64,000 nt of DNA from Maledivibacter halophilus (GCF_900167445.1 NZ_FUZT01000012.1:1-64000); one strand, 5' to 3'; counted from the stretch's first letter, positions 25,463-35,205 are shown. Numbers and translations are program-made. The notes: a model not told the origin generated them from the sequence alone.

Positions 25463-26152
25463 TTGAATAAAAACACAAAGATTATGATTGTTGATGATGA
25501 TGAAAACATTGCTGAATTAATATCATTATATCTTGATAAAGAAGGCTATGAAACAAAAAAGTATTTTAATGGAGTAGAAGCTCTAAAGGATTTTAATTTG
25601 TTTATTCCAGATTTAGTTATTTTAGATATTATGCTTCCCCAGATAGATGGATATGAGATATGTACAGAAATTAGGAAAAAAAGTGCTGTTCCTATAATAA
25701 TGCTTACAGCAAAGGGTGAAACCTTCGATAAAGTTTTGGGATTAGAGCTTGGAGCAGATGATTATATAGTAAAACCCTTTGAACCCAAAGAGCTATTAGC
25801 AAGAGTAAAGGCAGTTCTTAGAAGATATAAGACAAAAAATGCTGACAATAGACAATTAGTAATTCCAAATCTTACTATAGATTTATCCGATTATTCAATA
25901 ATATATCATGGCAAAAAAGTTGAAATACCACCAAAGGAATTGGAACTGTTATATTTTTTAGCTTCTAATCCCAATCAGGTTTTTACTAGACAGCAAATTC
26001 TTGATAATATTTGGGGATATGATTTTATTGGAGAAACAAGAACAGTAGATGTGCATATTAAAAGGCTAAGGGAGAAATTTAATAAGAATGATCCGTGGAA
26101 AATAAAAACAGTTTGGAGTGTAGGATATAAATTTAATTCTGATTATTCCTAG
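25463..26152 (+). CDS. OmpR/PhoB-family response regulator
   Basis: 229 residues. Receiver domain (1-118) with acidic pocket DDD at 11-13, phospho-acceptor Asp55 (VILDIMLP), conserved Thr/Lys in MLTAKGE and IVKPFEPKEL. The C-terminal winged-helix DNA-binding domain (about 130-228) contains PPKELELLYFLASNPNQVFTR and TVDVHIKRLREK. The TTG start follows AAAAAGGAGGGCTTTATT. It pairs with the histidine kinase 200 bases downstream; the genes are separated by a family A repeat. HtrA is the next gene, which suggests an envelope-stress system, but targets are not known. Confidence 0.93.
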   Translation: MNKNTKIMIVDDDENIAELISLYLDKEGYETKKYFNGVEALKDFNLFIPDLVILDIMLPQIDGYEICTEIRKKSAVPIIMLTAKGETFDKVLGLELGADDYIVKPFEPKELLARVKAVLRRYKTKNADNRQLVIPNLTIDLSDYSIIYHGKKVEIPPKELELLYFLASNPNQVFTRQQILDNIWGYDFIGETRTVDVHIKRLREKFNKNDPWKIKTVWSVGYKFNSDYS

Positions 26153-26195
26153 AAGATTGAAAATAATAATTTATTTGATTTTATAAATTCAATTT

Positions 26196-26289
26196 CGGAC
26201 AATTGCATAATATATATGGTAATGTTTTAGAGATTTTAAAGCTAGATGTAGTATGTGACTTTCACAATAGGTGATTATATAATTTTCTT
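26196..26289. repeat. Family A short inverted-repeat element, copy A6
   Basis: Starts CGGACAATTGCATAATATAT and ends GTGATTATATAATTTTCTT. It separates the response-regulator and histidine-kinase genes of one two-component system, so it is probably co-transcribed with them. Confidence 0.6.
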
Positions 26290-26353
26290 AACTAAGCTTT
26301 CATGAATTTTTATGAATGATGAGGGATTAAACTAGAATAAAGAGGCGATTAAA

Positions 26354-27763
26354 TTGAGATCATTATTTGGTAAGATGTTTACAATATATGCGATTATTAT
26401 ATTAATAAGTTTTATAGCACTAATTTCTATATTATCTGCCACATTTGAAGATTATTTCATGACTCAAAAGGAAAAAACACTTATTGAGCAATGTCAAAAA
26501 ATCCAAAAGCAGTATTCTTTGGTTTATGAAAGGGGACCAAGATATATAGAAAGCTTGGAGAGGGAAATGGAGGCTTTAGATAAATACTTGGATGCTAGAA
26601 TATGGTGGGTAAATAGAAATGGAGAAATTTATGTTGATTCAAAAATAGATGAAACAACATGGATAGGTGAGAAGCTTAGAGTTCAGGAAATAGAAGAAGT
26701 ATTTAAAGGATATATAATAAAAAGGAAAGGTAGATTTAGAAATTATTTTAAAGAGCCTGTACTTACTATTGGATATCCCATTATAGTTAATGATAAGGTT
26801 GAAATAGCTCTATTTATGCATTCTCCAATACCAGAGATAAAAAGAACGGTGTCAGATGTTTATAGGATAACCATAATAGGTCTTGTTTTTTCAATAATAG
26901 TGGCGTTTATAGCAGTATTTTTCTTATCAAAGAACTTGAAAAAGGATATAAAAAATCTCAATGAGGCAGTTGAATTCGTTTCAAGAGGAAATTTTGAAAA
27001 TAGATTAACAGTTACAAGAAAAGACGAGTTAGGCAAGCTGGCCGAAAATTTCAATTATATGGCTGTTGAGCTCAACAAATTGGAAGAACTTAGAAGAACA
27101 TTTATATCGAATTTGTCCCATGATATCCGTTCACCTCTCACATCAATCAAAGGATATCTTCAAGCCATTTTAGATGGAACCGTTCCTATAGACAAACGGG
27201 ATAAATATTTAAATATTGCTTTAAAGGAAAGCGAAAGATTAACTAAAATGACAAATGATATTTTAGACTTATCAAAAATGGAAAGTGGACAGCTAGATTT
27301 ATCAAAAAGTGAGTTTAGCATAAATAATTTATTAATTAATGAAATAGAAAAGCATGAAAATAGATTAATTGCTAAAAATATTGATATAGAATTTGATTTA
27401 TTGGAGGGAAATGATTTAGTATATGCAGATATAGAGCAAATTACAAGGGTAGCATATAATTTGATTGACAATGCCATAAAGTTTGTAAATTGCAATGGTA
27501 AGATTAGTTTAAAAACAACCCATAAGAAAGATAAAGTATATATTTCAATAAAAAATACTGGGGATATCATTGAAGAGGAAGAGCTAAGATATATATGGAA
27601 TAGGTTTCACAAGTTGGATAAGTCTAGAGGGGAAGATAAAAAAGGATCTGGCTTGGGATTATCTATAGTGAAGGCGATAATTAAAAAACATGGAGAGGAT
27701 ATAGTAGTAAGGAGTAGCAAAGAAGAAGGAACACTATTTACTTTTACCCTGCCAAAGAAGTAA
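26354..27763 (+). CDS. Two-component sensor histidine kinase
   Basis: 469 residues. Membrane segments at about 10-32 and 168-192 flank an extracytoplasmic sensor of about 135 residues; a HAMP linker follows (195-245), then the HisKA domain with His256 in LSHDIRSPLTSIKG, and a HATPase_c domain with the N box (NLIDNAIKF), DxGxG-like segment and G box (GSGLGLSIVKAI). It should phosphorylate the response regulator encoded just upstream. The G1 box is unusual: IKNTGDIIEEEEL replaces the standard DNGxGI. The start is TTG after AGAGGCGATTAAA. The ligand is unknown. Confidence 0.92.
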   Translation: MRSLFGKMFTIYAIIILISFIALISILSATFEDYFMTQKEKTLIEQCQKIQKQYSLVYERGPRYIESLEREMEALDKYLDARIWWVNRNGEIYVDSKIDETTWIGEKLRVQEIEEVFKGYIIKRKGRFRNYFKEPVLTIGYPIIVNDKVEIALFMHSPIPEIKRTVSDVYRITIIGLVFSIIVAFIAVFFLSKNLKKDIKNLNEAVEFVSRGNFENRLTVTRKDELGKLAENFNYMAVELNKLEELRRTFISNLSHDIRSPLTSIKGYLQAILDGTVPIDKRDKYLNIALKESERLTKMTNDILDLSKMESGQLDLSKSEFSINNLLINEIEKHENRLIAKNIDIEFDLLEGNDLVYADIEQITRVAYNLIDNAIKFVNCNGKISLKTTHKKDKVYISIKNTGDIIEEEELRYIWNRFHKLDKSRGEDKKGSGLGLSIVKAIIKKHGEDIVVRSSKEEGTLFTFTLPKK

Positions 27764-27771
27764 ATTTACTT

Positions 27772-27889
27772 GAGCAAATTGCATAATTACCTTACCCAAA
27801 AATTATCTACTATATATGGTTTTAAAATCTTCAAAGCCATACCATATATATTATGCAACCCAGCCAAATTAGAGTTATGCAATTTCCTC
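27772..27889. repeat. Family A short inverted-repeat element, copy A7
   Basis: 118 bp between the kinase and htrA genes. Starts GAGCAAATTGCATAATTACC and ends AGAGTTATGCAATTTCCTC. It has an extra inner ATATTATGCAACCCAGCC, as if a second right end were present. It starts 9 bases after the kinase stop codon. Confidence 0.72.
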
Positions 27890-27983
27890 ACTTATGAATT
27901 TGTTTACAAACAGTTCATATTCTCTTAAATTTTATGGTCTATTATGTAATTATAATCATTATAAAGCTTAGGAGGGATTAAAA

Positions 27984-29201
27984 ATGTTTGATAACAAAAA
28001 TGAATTCTTACGTGATTGTAAGGAAATAATTGAAGTAAAAAGCAAACCTGTTAAAAAGAAAAAGTCTTTTAGAAATATTTTGATATTCGGGATTATATTT
28101 TCTATGATTGGAGGTTTTTCTATAGGGGTTGGATACAAATTTAGTGAAGACTATTTAGCTGGATATGCTAACAATAATGAAGTAGTAAAGGAAGATAATG
28201 AAACTAAAATCATAGACTCCTCTTTAACTGAAAAAGTAAATTACAAAAGAAGCGAATCTGCAATAGCTGATATAGTTGAAGATGTGGGACCTTCAATAGT
28301 TGCTATTACCAGTAAAGTTAGGGTAAGGGATTGGTTTAACAATCAATTCATACAGGAAGGGCAAGGTTCAGGGGTTGTATTTCAAGTCAATGATGAAAAT
28401 ATTATGATTGTAACAAATGAACATGTTGTAAATAGGGCAGAGGATGTAATTGTAAGGTTTTATGATAACAAAAATGTGCCGGCTAAAATTGTTGGTGTAG
28501 ATCCAGAAACAGATTTAGCCGTTTTAATGGTAGAAAAAAAGAATATGGATAAAGAAATTTCAGATAAAATTAGAGCTGCAAAATTAGGAGATTCTGAAGG
28601 ATTAAGAGTTGGAGAGACAGCTATAGCAATTGGAAATCCTATAGGATATAATAATACAGTAACAGTGGGTGTTATTAGTGCCTTAAATAGAAAAATTGAA
28701 CTACCCGATAAAAAATTAGAATTAGTTCAGACAGATGCTGCTATAAATCCGGGAAATAGTGGCGGTGCTCTTGTAAATGTCTATGGTGAAGTTATTGGAA
28801 TAAATACAGTGAAAATTGCAGACACAAAGGTTGAAGGAATAGGTTTTGCTATACCAATTAATTCAGCTAAACCTATTATCAATGAACTAGTAGAAAATGG
28901 TTCAATATCAAGGCCATATTTAGGAATACTGGGAAGAGATGTTGATCAAAACATTTCTGAACTCTATGAATTACCTATTGGAGTCCTTGTGGCTGATGTA
29001 ATAGAAAAAAGCTCAGCAGATAGAGCAGGACTTCTAAGAGGCGATGTTATAATTGAATTTGATGGTAAAAAAATATTTTCAATGGATGAGCTTAGTCAAT
29101 TAATAAAAAACAAAAAAATAGGAGATGCTGTTAAAATAAAAATTATTAGAAATGGTAAGGAAAAAAAGGAATTAAGAGCTGTATTGCAAGAGAAAAATTA
29201 G
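27984..29201 (+). CDS. htrA: HtrA/DegP-type serine protease with PDZ domain
   Basis: 405 residues: a basic N-terminus, one membrane anchor at about 31-52, a linker, a trypsin-like protease domain with His147 (TNEHVVN), Asp177 (DPETDLAVL) and Ser259 (NPGNSGGALV), and one C-terminal PDZ domain (about 300-400; RPYLGI...GDVIIEFDGK). This layout is that of Firmicute HtrA/HtrB/DegP, surface-exposed quality-control proteases for misfolded proteins. It lies downstream of a two-component pair, as in the CssRS-HtrA arrangement of Bacillus, so regulation by the pair is plausible. The ATG follows TTAGGAGGGATTAAAA. Confidence 0.93.
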   Translation: MFDNKNEFLRDCKEIIEVKSKPVKKKKSFRNILIFGIIFSMIGGFSIGVGYKFSEDYLAGYANNNEVVKEDNETKIIDSSLTEKVNYKRSESAIADIVEDVGPSIVAITSKVRVRDWFNNQFIQEGQGSGVVFQVNDENIMIVTNEHVVNRAEDVIVRFYDNKNVPAKIVGVDPETDLAVLMVEKKNMDKEISDKIRAAKLGDSEGLRVGETAIAIGNPIGYNNTVTVGVISALNRKIELPDKKLELVQTDAAINPGNSGGALVNVYGEVIGINTVKIADTKVEGIGFAIPINSAKPIINELVENGSISRPYLGILGRDVDQNISELYELPIGVLVADVIEKSSADRAGLLRGDVIIEFDGKKIFSMDELSQLIKNKKIGDAVKIKIIRNGKEKKELRAVLQEKN

Positions 29202-29247
29202 AATAAAACGATAGAAAATTTTATTTAACGATAATTTTTTAGATTGT

Positions 29248-29292
29248 AACAAAGAGTTTAAGTCAAAACTGATTTAAACTCTTTGTTTTTAT
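29248..29292 (+). terminator. Terminator after htrA
   Basis: AACAAAGAGTTTAA (29248-29261) pairs with TTTAAACTCTTTGTT (29273-29287), followed by TTTATTTTC. Confidence 0.88.
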
Positions 29293-29465
29293 TTTCTTTA
29301 CAAAAGGGTTATTAACATCTATAATCTTACATAGATTGTATTTTAGCATTTATAAATAATAATACTTTTATTTTAATCTTATTTTGACTTCCTATATGAT
29401 ATAAATTTAATTTACTAATATTTAATTATATATACATAAAAACTATGATTAAGGAGACATAAATT

Positions 29466-29963
29466 ATGGACAAGATTATATACACCCTTTTGATTGCAGG
29501 AGCTGGAGGATATATAGGAATAAAGTTGAAGGTACCAGCAGGAGCTCTAATTGGAGCAATGTTTTTTGTTGCAATTTATAATGTTTATACTGGGCAAGGC
29601 AATATTCCTAAAAATTTTAAATTAGCAGCCCAGATTGTAGTTGGTGGAATGATTGGATTAAATTTTACCATGGATACAGTTCAAGGATTAAAAAAATTAA
29701 TAATACCAGCATTGATGTTAGTAATAGGATTAACACTTTTTAGTATTAGTTTAGGATTTATAATATCAAAACTTACAGGTTTAGATTTAATAACTGCACT
29801 ATTTAGTTGTTCACCAGGAGGACTTACAGATATGACAATAATATCTGAGGCCTATGGAGCCCAGACCCATAAAGTGGCTTTGCTTCATCTGATAAGATTA
29901 ATAACAGTTATAACTGTATTACCATTAGTAATAAAACTATTTTCACAATTTATTGAAACGTAA
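29466..29963 (+). CDS. AbrB-family membrane protein (single-repeat form)
   Basis: 165 residues, about five membrane helices. GGYIGIKLKVPAGALIGAM near the start and SPGGLTDMTIISEAYGAQ near residue 118-135 are the hallmarks of the AbrB duplication family (putative ammonia-monooxygenase-type membrane proteins; not the AbrB DNA-binding regulator). Most members carry two repeats in about 350 residues; this one has one, so it probably works as a homodimer. Function is poorly known; transport is assumed. The ATG follows AAGGAGACATAAATT. It runs convergently with the amino-acid permease gene. Confidence 0.82.
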   Translation: MDKIIYTLLIAGAGGYIGIKLKVPAGALIGAMFFVAIYNVYTGQGNIPKNFKLAAQIVVGGMIGLNFTMDTVQGLKKLIIPALMLVIGLTLFSISLGFIISKLTGLDLITALFSCSPGGLTDMTIISEAYGAQTHKVALLHLIRLITVITVLPLVIKLFSQFIET

Positions 29964-29988
29964 ACGTAAATTTTATTTGTTTAAAGTT

Positions 29989-31317
29989 TCAAGCTTTTTT
30001 GTTCCTATATTTTGATATCAAATAGCATAATGTATAGAATAAAGTAAGACCAATTCCGGCAGCAAGCCCCGGACCTTGTCCTGGAACTAAAGGCATACTA
30101 ATTATAATAATAATCAAAGCAACAATTGCTGTCCATGAAGTATATGGGAAGCCTGGAAGTTGACAATTTCCTTTGGGGGGACATCCATGAACTTTACGAA
30201 ATTTATAATGAGTTAAGACAATAATCAAATATGTAAGCAGCAATGAAAAACCGCCAGAACTAACTAAAAATACATATATTTTTTCAGGTAAAAAGAAGGA
30301 TAATGCAAAGGCTAGAAGCATAGCTATTCCTGAAAAAATAATTCCCCTATAGGGTATATCACCTTTATCTTTAACCCATTGAGGAGCATAGCCTTCATCA
30401 GCCAGAGAACGCAGCATACGGCCAAGTCCAAAGGTTGCGGCTAACATAGTGGAAAGAATTGCAGTAACTAGAACAATATTCATTCCCTTTGCAGCCCAAT
30501 GTATTCCATTTAATTTTAGGGCAGCCACCATAGGACTCACTTCTTCAGTAAGTTCTTTAGTTTGAATTAAAGGCAAAAGCAGTGCAATGGCTGTAGTGTA
30601 TAAACCAACCAATCCCAAGACTGTATAAGTAATAGCCTTTGGGACATCACGATGGGGATTTGCTGTTTCTGAAGCAGCCAGACCAATTATTTCAAAGCCT
30701 GCATAAGTAAATATTACAATCAGCATGCTGCCGGCTATTCCTGAAATACCTCCAGGGAAAAAGGGTTCTCTGTTTAGTTCACCAATTCCTACAGGAGCTT
30801 TGTTTGGCAAAAGGCCAGTGATTAATATAAAAGCTAAGAATATAAATCCGATTATTGATAAAAGCTTTATTGCTGCTAAACCGCTTTCTAGCTTGCTTAG
30901 ACGGTCAGTTCCAATTAGATTTATCAATGTAATTAAAACAATTATTATTGATCCTAAAAGAGGCAGTGAAATTTTAGGAATCCATCCACGAATAAGTATA
31001 GATACAGCCGTTGCTTCACTAGACATGGCTAGAACTAATCCAGTCCAATATACCCATCCCACAACAAATCCAACACTTGGACCAAAGGCCCTTTCCGCAA
31101 AGGTTCTAAAGGAGCCTGGAGTATTGTCAGCAACTGTCATTTCCGATAGAGCAAATAAAATAAGATAAATTAGTCCCCCACCCAGTAGATAAGCAATAAG
31201 TACTGCAGGTCCTGAAGCTTTTATAGGTATGGCTGAACCCAAGAAGAATGAACCGCCGACTACAGTGCCTAGAGCCAACATAGTAAGTCCCAATGCTGAT
31301 ATTCCTTTGTTTTCCAT
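29989..31317 (-). CDS. APC-family amino-acid permease
   Basis: 442 residues with 12 predicted membrane helices. Typical features are the N-terminal LTMLALGTVVGGSFFLGSAIPIK (GxxxGxG-like substrate loop), the helix 2 region, and FTYAGFEIIGLAASETANPHRDVPKA, the conserved E-PxR-xPRA loop between helices 6 and 7. These carriers import amino acids with H+ or Na+, or exchange them. It lies divergent from the sigma-54 activator and at the left end of the purine/amino-acid island, but no -24/-12 promoter was found upstream. The ATG follows AGGAGGCATATAAAT. Confidence 0.9.
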   Translation of the reverse strand: MENKGISALGLTMLALGTVVGGSFFLGSAIPIKASGPAVLIAYLLGGGLIYLILFALSEMTVADNTPGSFRTFAERAFGPSVGFVVGWVYWTGLVLAMSSEATAVSILIRGWIPKISLPLLGSIIIVLITLINLIGTDRLSKLESGLAAIKLLSIIGFIFLAFILITGLLPNKAPVGIGELNREPFFPGGISGIAGSMLIVIFTYAGFEIIGLAASETANPHRDVPKAITYTVLGLVGLYTTAIALLLPLIQTKELTEEVSPMVAALKLNGIHWAAKGMNIVLVTAILSTMLAATFGLGRMLRSLADEGYAPQWVKDKGDIPYRGIIFSGIAMLLAFALSFFLPEKIYVFLVSSGGFSLLLTYLIIVLTHYKFRKVHGCPPKGNCQLPGFPYTSWTAIVALIIIIISMPLVPGQGPGLAAGIGLTLFYTLCYLISKYRNKKA

Positions 31318-31552
31318 ATTTATATGCCTCCTAAAATAGATAGTAATTATATATATTTAGTATTGCCATAATAAAACTTTCATATTAATTTAACCTGTTG
31401 TACTAGTAAATTAAATATTTAATTTCAAATGTGATTTGAGTGATTTTAATAAACTTGTTTTTTCCTTCAGGTACCTTCCATACTCCTTTGGATTAATATG
31501 TTATAATAGTAGCAAAATATACAAATATGGCATTAAAAGGGATTGGTGAAAG

Positions 31553-33319
31553 ATGACAAAATCACTGCTTAAGCAAATACAATCAACTGTAATGAAATAT
31601 GCCGAAGCAATAGCTAGTATCGTTGGCGTTGAAGTTGAGATTATAGATAAGAACTTTATAAGAATTGCTAGTACAGATATATATAAAGATGGAATAAATG
31701 AGAATATGCTCAATGAAGGGTTTGTATATCAATATGTTTTATCAACTGGACAATATCAGGTTATAGAAAATCCAGGGGAACATAAATTGTGTGAAAATTG
31801 TATAAACAGACATTGCTGTGTAGAAAAGTTGGAGTTATGTACTCCAATTAAATTTAAAGATGATATAATAGGGGTTATCGGACTGATTTGTTTGGAAGAA
31901 AAACAAAGAGAATATATTTTAAATAATTTAGATTCTCATTTAAAATTCCTTCATCAAATAGCCTACTTTATCAGTGTAAAAGTATCTGAGCATATGGAAA
32001 AGAAAAAAAATAATTCTCTAATAGTATTATTAAAAAAAGTAATAAATAGTATAAATAAAGGTGTATTGATAATTGATTCAGAAGAGCGAATTGTAGAGAT
32101 GAATAACAGTGCTATTACTCAGTTGAAATTAGATAAGTCCTGTATTAATGAAAGGATACAAATCAAATCTAATGAAGAGTATATAATGGGAGGAGAAAGT
32201 TTACAAATTAAAATTTTAAAAAATACACATTATGTTATAGGGCAGACTATACTTGTATCACATATTATCCCTAATTATGAAAAAATATTGATATTTGATA
32301 AAATAAATAAGTTAAAAAAGGTAGTTTATGAAGCTAGTAATCTTGATTATAATGTGGCGGGAAAAGAAATTATTGGGAAATCAAAACAAATTATTGATAT
32401 CAAAAGAAATATAAAGAAGATTTCTACATCTAGTTCAACAGTATTAATTACTGGAGAAAGCGGGACAGGAAAAGAACTAATTGCCAGAGCTATACATAAG
32501 CAAGGAGATAGAAAAGATAACCCCTTTGTTGCAATTAATTGTGGTGCTATTCCTGATACTCTCCTTGAAAGTGAACTGTTTGGTTATGTCAGAGGTGCAT
32601 TTAGTGGAGCAGATCCAAAGGGCAAAATTGGAAAATTTGAATTGGCAAACGATGGTATTATATTTTTAGATGAGATAGGAGATATGCCTTTACATCTTCA
32701 AGTTAAAATTTTAAGGGTTCTTCAAGAAAGAAAGATTATTAGAATAGGTTCAAATAAGCCTATTGATTTAGATGTTAGAGTAATAGCAGCCACTAATAAA
32801 GACTTAATGAAGCTTATTATAGAAAAGAAATTTAGAGAGGATTTATTTTATCGTTTAAATGTAATCCCTATTAAAATCCCACCTTTAAGAGAAAGACGAG
32901 AAGATATTGAAATTTTAGGGATGAAAATGATAGAAAAATATAATAAGTTATTCAATAAAAAAGTTCAGGGAATAGAGGAGAAGGCTATAGAAATTTTAAA
33001 GAGACATCCCTGGTATGGAAATGTAAGAGAATTAGAAAATGTAATAGAATGTATGATTAATTTTGCAGATGATAGTGGGATGCTAACTGTTAATATGATA
33101 CCTAAAACTGTTCTTGAACACAACGAAGTTAAATATGAAAAAAATATAGAAATAGGAGATTTAAAAACTTCTGAATATGAATATATATTAAAGGCTTTAG
33201 ATATATACGGATATGATACAAAAGGAAAGAAAAAAGCTGCTGAAAAACTTGGAATTGGAATAGCAACTTTATATAGAAAATTAAAAGAAAATGGAAAAAA
33301 TAAGGTTATAAGATATTAG
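31553..33319 (+). CDS. Sigma-54-dependent enhancer-binding activator
   Basis: 588 residues. Residues 1-150 form a sensory domain with a CENC...CC cysteine cluster (ENCINRHCCVEK, about 80-95), residues 155-250 look like a PAS domain, 262-500 are the AAA+ ATPase with GESGTGKE (about 300), GAFSGA (about 347; consensus GAFTGA, which contacts sigma-54) and the second-region FREDLFYRLNVIP, and 545-588 a Fis-type helix-turn-helix (KAAEKLGIGIATLYRKLKE). It should activate sigma-54 promoters from a distance. Three such promoters with repeated TTATCA-N3-TGATAA-type dyads lie within the next 4 kb, so it is the likely master regulator of the purine island. The ATG follows GATTGGTGAAAG. Confidence 0.93.
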   Translation: MTKSLLKQIQSTVMKYAEAIASIVGVEVEIIDKNFIRIASTDIYKDGINENMLNEGFVYQYVLSTGQYQVIENPGEHKLCENCINRHCCVEKLELCTPIKFKDDIIGVIGLICLEEKQREYILNNLDSHLKFLHQIAYFISVKVSEHMEKKKNNSLIVLLKKVINSINKGVLIIDSEERIVEMNNSAITQLKLDKSCINERIQIKSNEEYIMGGESLQIKILKNTHYVIGQTILVSHIIPNYEKILIFDKINKLKKVVYEASNLDYNVAGKEIIGKSKQIIDIKRNIKKISTSSSTVLITGESGTGKELIARAIHKQGDRKDNPFVAINCGAIPDTLLESELFGYVRGAFSGADPKGKIGKFELANDGIIFLDEIGDMPLHLQVKILRVLQERKIIRIGSNKPIDLDVRVIAATNKDLMKLIIEKKFREDLFYRLNVIPIKIPPLRERREDIEILGMKMIEKYNKLFNKKVQGIEEKAIEILKRHPWYGNVRELENVIECMINFADDSGMLTVNMIPKTVLEHNEVKYEKNIEIGDLKTSEYEYILKALDIYGYDTKGKKKAAEKLGIGIATLYRKLKENGKNKVIRY

Positions 33320-33390
33320 AGAATTTAAGAAATTATTTTCTTAAGTAAAACATTAACTAAAGCATAGGGGAGCAAACCTCTATGTTTTTT

Positions 33391-33437
33391 TAAGCACTTA
33401 TCAAAATGATAATCATTATTATTTTGATAAGTGCTTA
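33391..33437 (+). terminator. Large hairpin after the activator gene, overlapping two operator-like dyads
   Basis: A 17-bp perfect inverted repeat (33391-33407 with 33421-33437) with a 13-base loop follows the activator gene by 70 bases. It can act as a terminator, though no T-run follows. It also contains two of the dyads proposed as activator sites. Confidence 0.5.
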
Positions 33438-33477
33438 AAAATACACAAATTGAATCAAATTTTTATTAAAATGATAA
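33398..33477. promoter_or_regulatory. Proposed activator binding sites (three dyads) upstream of the permease gene
   Basis: TTATCAAAATGATAA at 33398-33412 is a perfect 6-3-6 dyad; TTATTATTTTGATAA at 33416-33430 and TTATTAAAATGATAA at 33463-33477 each differ by one base in one half. They sit 110-190 bases upstream of the -24/-12 promoter, the usual place for sigma-54 activator sites. The same motif appears three times at 36847-36927. Confidence 0.65.
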
Positions 33478-33584
33478 AAATTTATAAAAAAAATTATATA
33501 TAGTAAAGTAAATTTATAAATGATATGATAAAAAATTAACTTTTTAAGCTGTGTTAGAAACATAGAAATCAAAAAAGAAAGCCA

Positions 33585-33602
33585 GTGGTATAGTATTTGC
33601 AT
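33585..33602 (+). promoter_or_regulatory. Sigma-54 (-24/-12) promoter of the permease gene
   Basis: GTGGTATAGTATTTGCAT: GG at 33587-33588 and GC at 33599-33600 with exactly 10 bases between, and a near-consensus TGGYAN-N5-TTGCA. The gene begins 240 bases downstream, with a family B element in the leader. Confidence 0.82.
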
Positions 33603-33683
33603 GTAGAGTATAGAGAAAATATTTCTAAAAATTTTAAGAAGTTTAATAAAGATGGCCTATTTTAAATCTTAGAATTGTTTATC

Positions 33684-33785
33684 TATAGTGAAACAATATG
33701 AAAGCGTAATTTATACATCCTAAAACTATCGATGCTTTTGCGATTTTTGATGTATAAATTCACCTTTCAATTTGTTTCACTATAT
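33684..33785. repeat. Family B short inverted-repeat element, copy B2
   Basis: 102 bp bounded by TATAGTGAAACAAT and ATTTGTTTCACTATA, a perfect terminal inverted repeat of about 11 bp. It aligns with the reverse complement of 1772-1873. It lies between the sigma-54 promoter and the permease start codon, so it forms part of the mRNA leader and can fold as one long hairpin. Confidence 0.8.
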
Positions 33786-33839
33786 AAAAGGTGGTGAAAA
33801 ATAAAGGAAGTAATTTAAAAAATAAGGGGGATTATATTT

Positions 33840-35165
33840 ATGAAGAATAATGCATCTGTTTATGAATTGGATGGAAGACCAGAGTTGAAAATAGCTCTTC
33901 CTTTAGGATTACAGCACGTCTTAGCAATGTTTACGGGGAATTTAGCACCTATTATCATAATTGCCAATGTAGTAGGTCTTACAGAGGCGGAAAAGATATA
34001 TATGATACAATGTGCTATGGTCGTTGCAGGGATAGTTACAATGATTCAGTTATATCCTGTAGGAAGGATAGGAGCAAGACTTCCGCTTGTAATGGGTACA
34101 AGCTTTGCCTTTGTTCCAACAGCTATTGCAGTAGGGCATGCATATGGATTATCAGGTGTGCTTGGGGCTTCCTTACTTGGTAGTTTTGTTGAAATAATAA
34201 TGGGGATTTTTATTAAACCCTTAAGAAAATTTTTTCCACCTCTTGTAATTGGTTCAGTGTTAATGGCTATAGGATTATCACTACTTCCAGTGGGGATTGA
34301 GTACTTTGCAGGAGGAGCAGGCGCCGAAGATTTTGGATCATTAGATAACATGTTTTTAGGATTCTTGGTATTGTTTATTATTATATTATTACAAAGATTT
34401 GCAAAAGGAATATTTAGTATATCTGCTATACTGGTAGGAATAGTTGTTGGATATCTAGTGGCAATTCCTATGGGAAAAGTAGAGTTTTCATCAGTGGCAG
34501 CAGCCAGCTGGATTAGTATACCAATGCCTATGAAATTTGGAATGGATTTTCATTTGGATGCTGTTTTAAAATTTTCTGCCATCTATCTTGTGGCAGGACT
34601 TGAATCTATGGGAAATATTTCAGGCATTACTATAGCTGGGTTAGATAGAGAAGCAACAGAGGATGAGTTATCTGGAGCTGTTATTGCTGACGGAGCAGGG
34701 AGCTTATTTGCTGCTATATTTAATGTACTTCCCAATACAGCCTTTGGCCAAAATGCCGGTATAGTTGCAATGACAAAGGTTGTAAACAGGTATTGTGTTG
34801 CAACAGGAGCCGTATTTTTAATATTAGCCGGTATTATTCCTAAGATCGGGGCAGTTGTTTCAGTAATGCCCACAAGTGTACTTGGAGGTGCAGTGATAAC
34901 TGTCTTTGCAATGATTACTATAAATGGAATAAAGATGATTAGTAGAGCAGGATTTAATAGTAGAAATAATATAATATTAGCAATAGCATTTTCCCTTGGA
35001 CTAGGACTATCACAAGTACCAGAAGCTATGGAGAATATGCCCTATTTATTTAAAGAAATTTTTAGTGACTCAGTAGTTGGAGTAGGGGTTTTAGCATTGA
35101 TATTTAATATAGTATTTCCAGAAAATAAGGAAGAAGTAGATGAAATTAGTAAAGTACAAAATTAA
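33840..35165 (+). CDS. NCS2-family uracil/xanthine (purine) permease
   Basis: 441 residues, about 14 membrane helices. LPLGLQHVLAMFTGNLAPIII near residue 20 and the region around GLESMGNISGITIAG with NVLPNTAFGQNAGIVAMTKV (about 255-305) are the nucleobase-ascorbate transporter signatures; the QNAG segment matches the QN-G signature that lines the substrate site. Family members import xanthine, urate or uracil with H+. Its neighbours are purine-degradation genes and it has a sigma-54 promoter, so xanthine or urate is the likely substrate. The ATG follows AATAAGGGGGATTATATTT. Confidence 0.92.
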   Translation: MKNNASVYELDGRPELKIALPLGLQHVLAMFTGNLAPIIIIANVVGLTEAEKIYMIQCAMVVAGIVTMIQLYPVGRIGARLPLVMGTSFAFVPTAIAVGHAYGLSGVLGASLLGSFVEIIMGIFIKPLRKFFPPLVIGSVLMAIGLSLLPVGIEYFAGGAGAEDFGSLDNMFLGFLVLFIIILLQRFAKGIFSISAILVGIVVGYLVAIPMGKVEFSSVAAASWISIPMPMKFGMDFHLDAVLKFSAIYLVAGLESMGNISGITIAGLDREATEDELSGAVIADGAGSLFAAIFNVLPNTAFGQNAGIVAMTKVVNRYCVATGAVFLILAGIIPKIGAVVSVMPTSVLGGAVITVFAMITINGIKMISRAGFNSRNNIILAIAFSLGLGLSQVPEAMENMPYLFKEIFSDSVVGVGVLALIFNIVFPENKEEVDEISKVQN

Positions 35166-35205
35166 GAATATTGGATTATATCTATTTTTATAATAATATA
35201 ATTAG

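Noticed and set aside
31318..31552. Sigma-54 promoter or activator dyads for the amino-acid permease and activator genes
   Set aside because: TGGCA occurs on the minus strand but without a correctly spaced GC, and no TTATCA-N3-TGATAA-type dyad was found.
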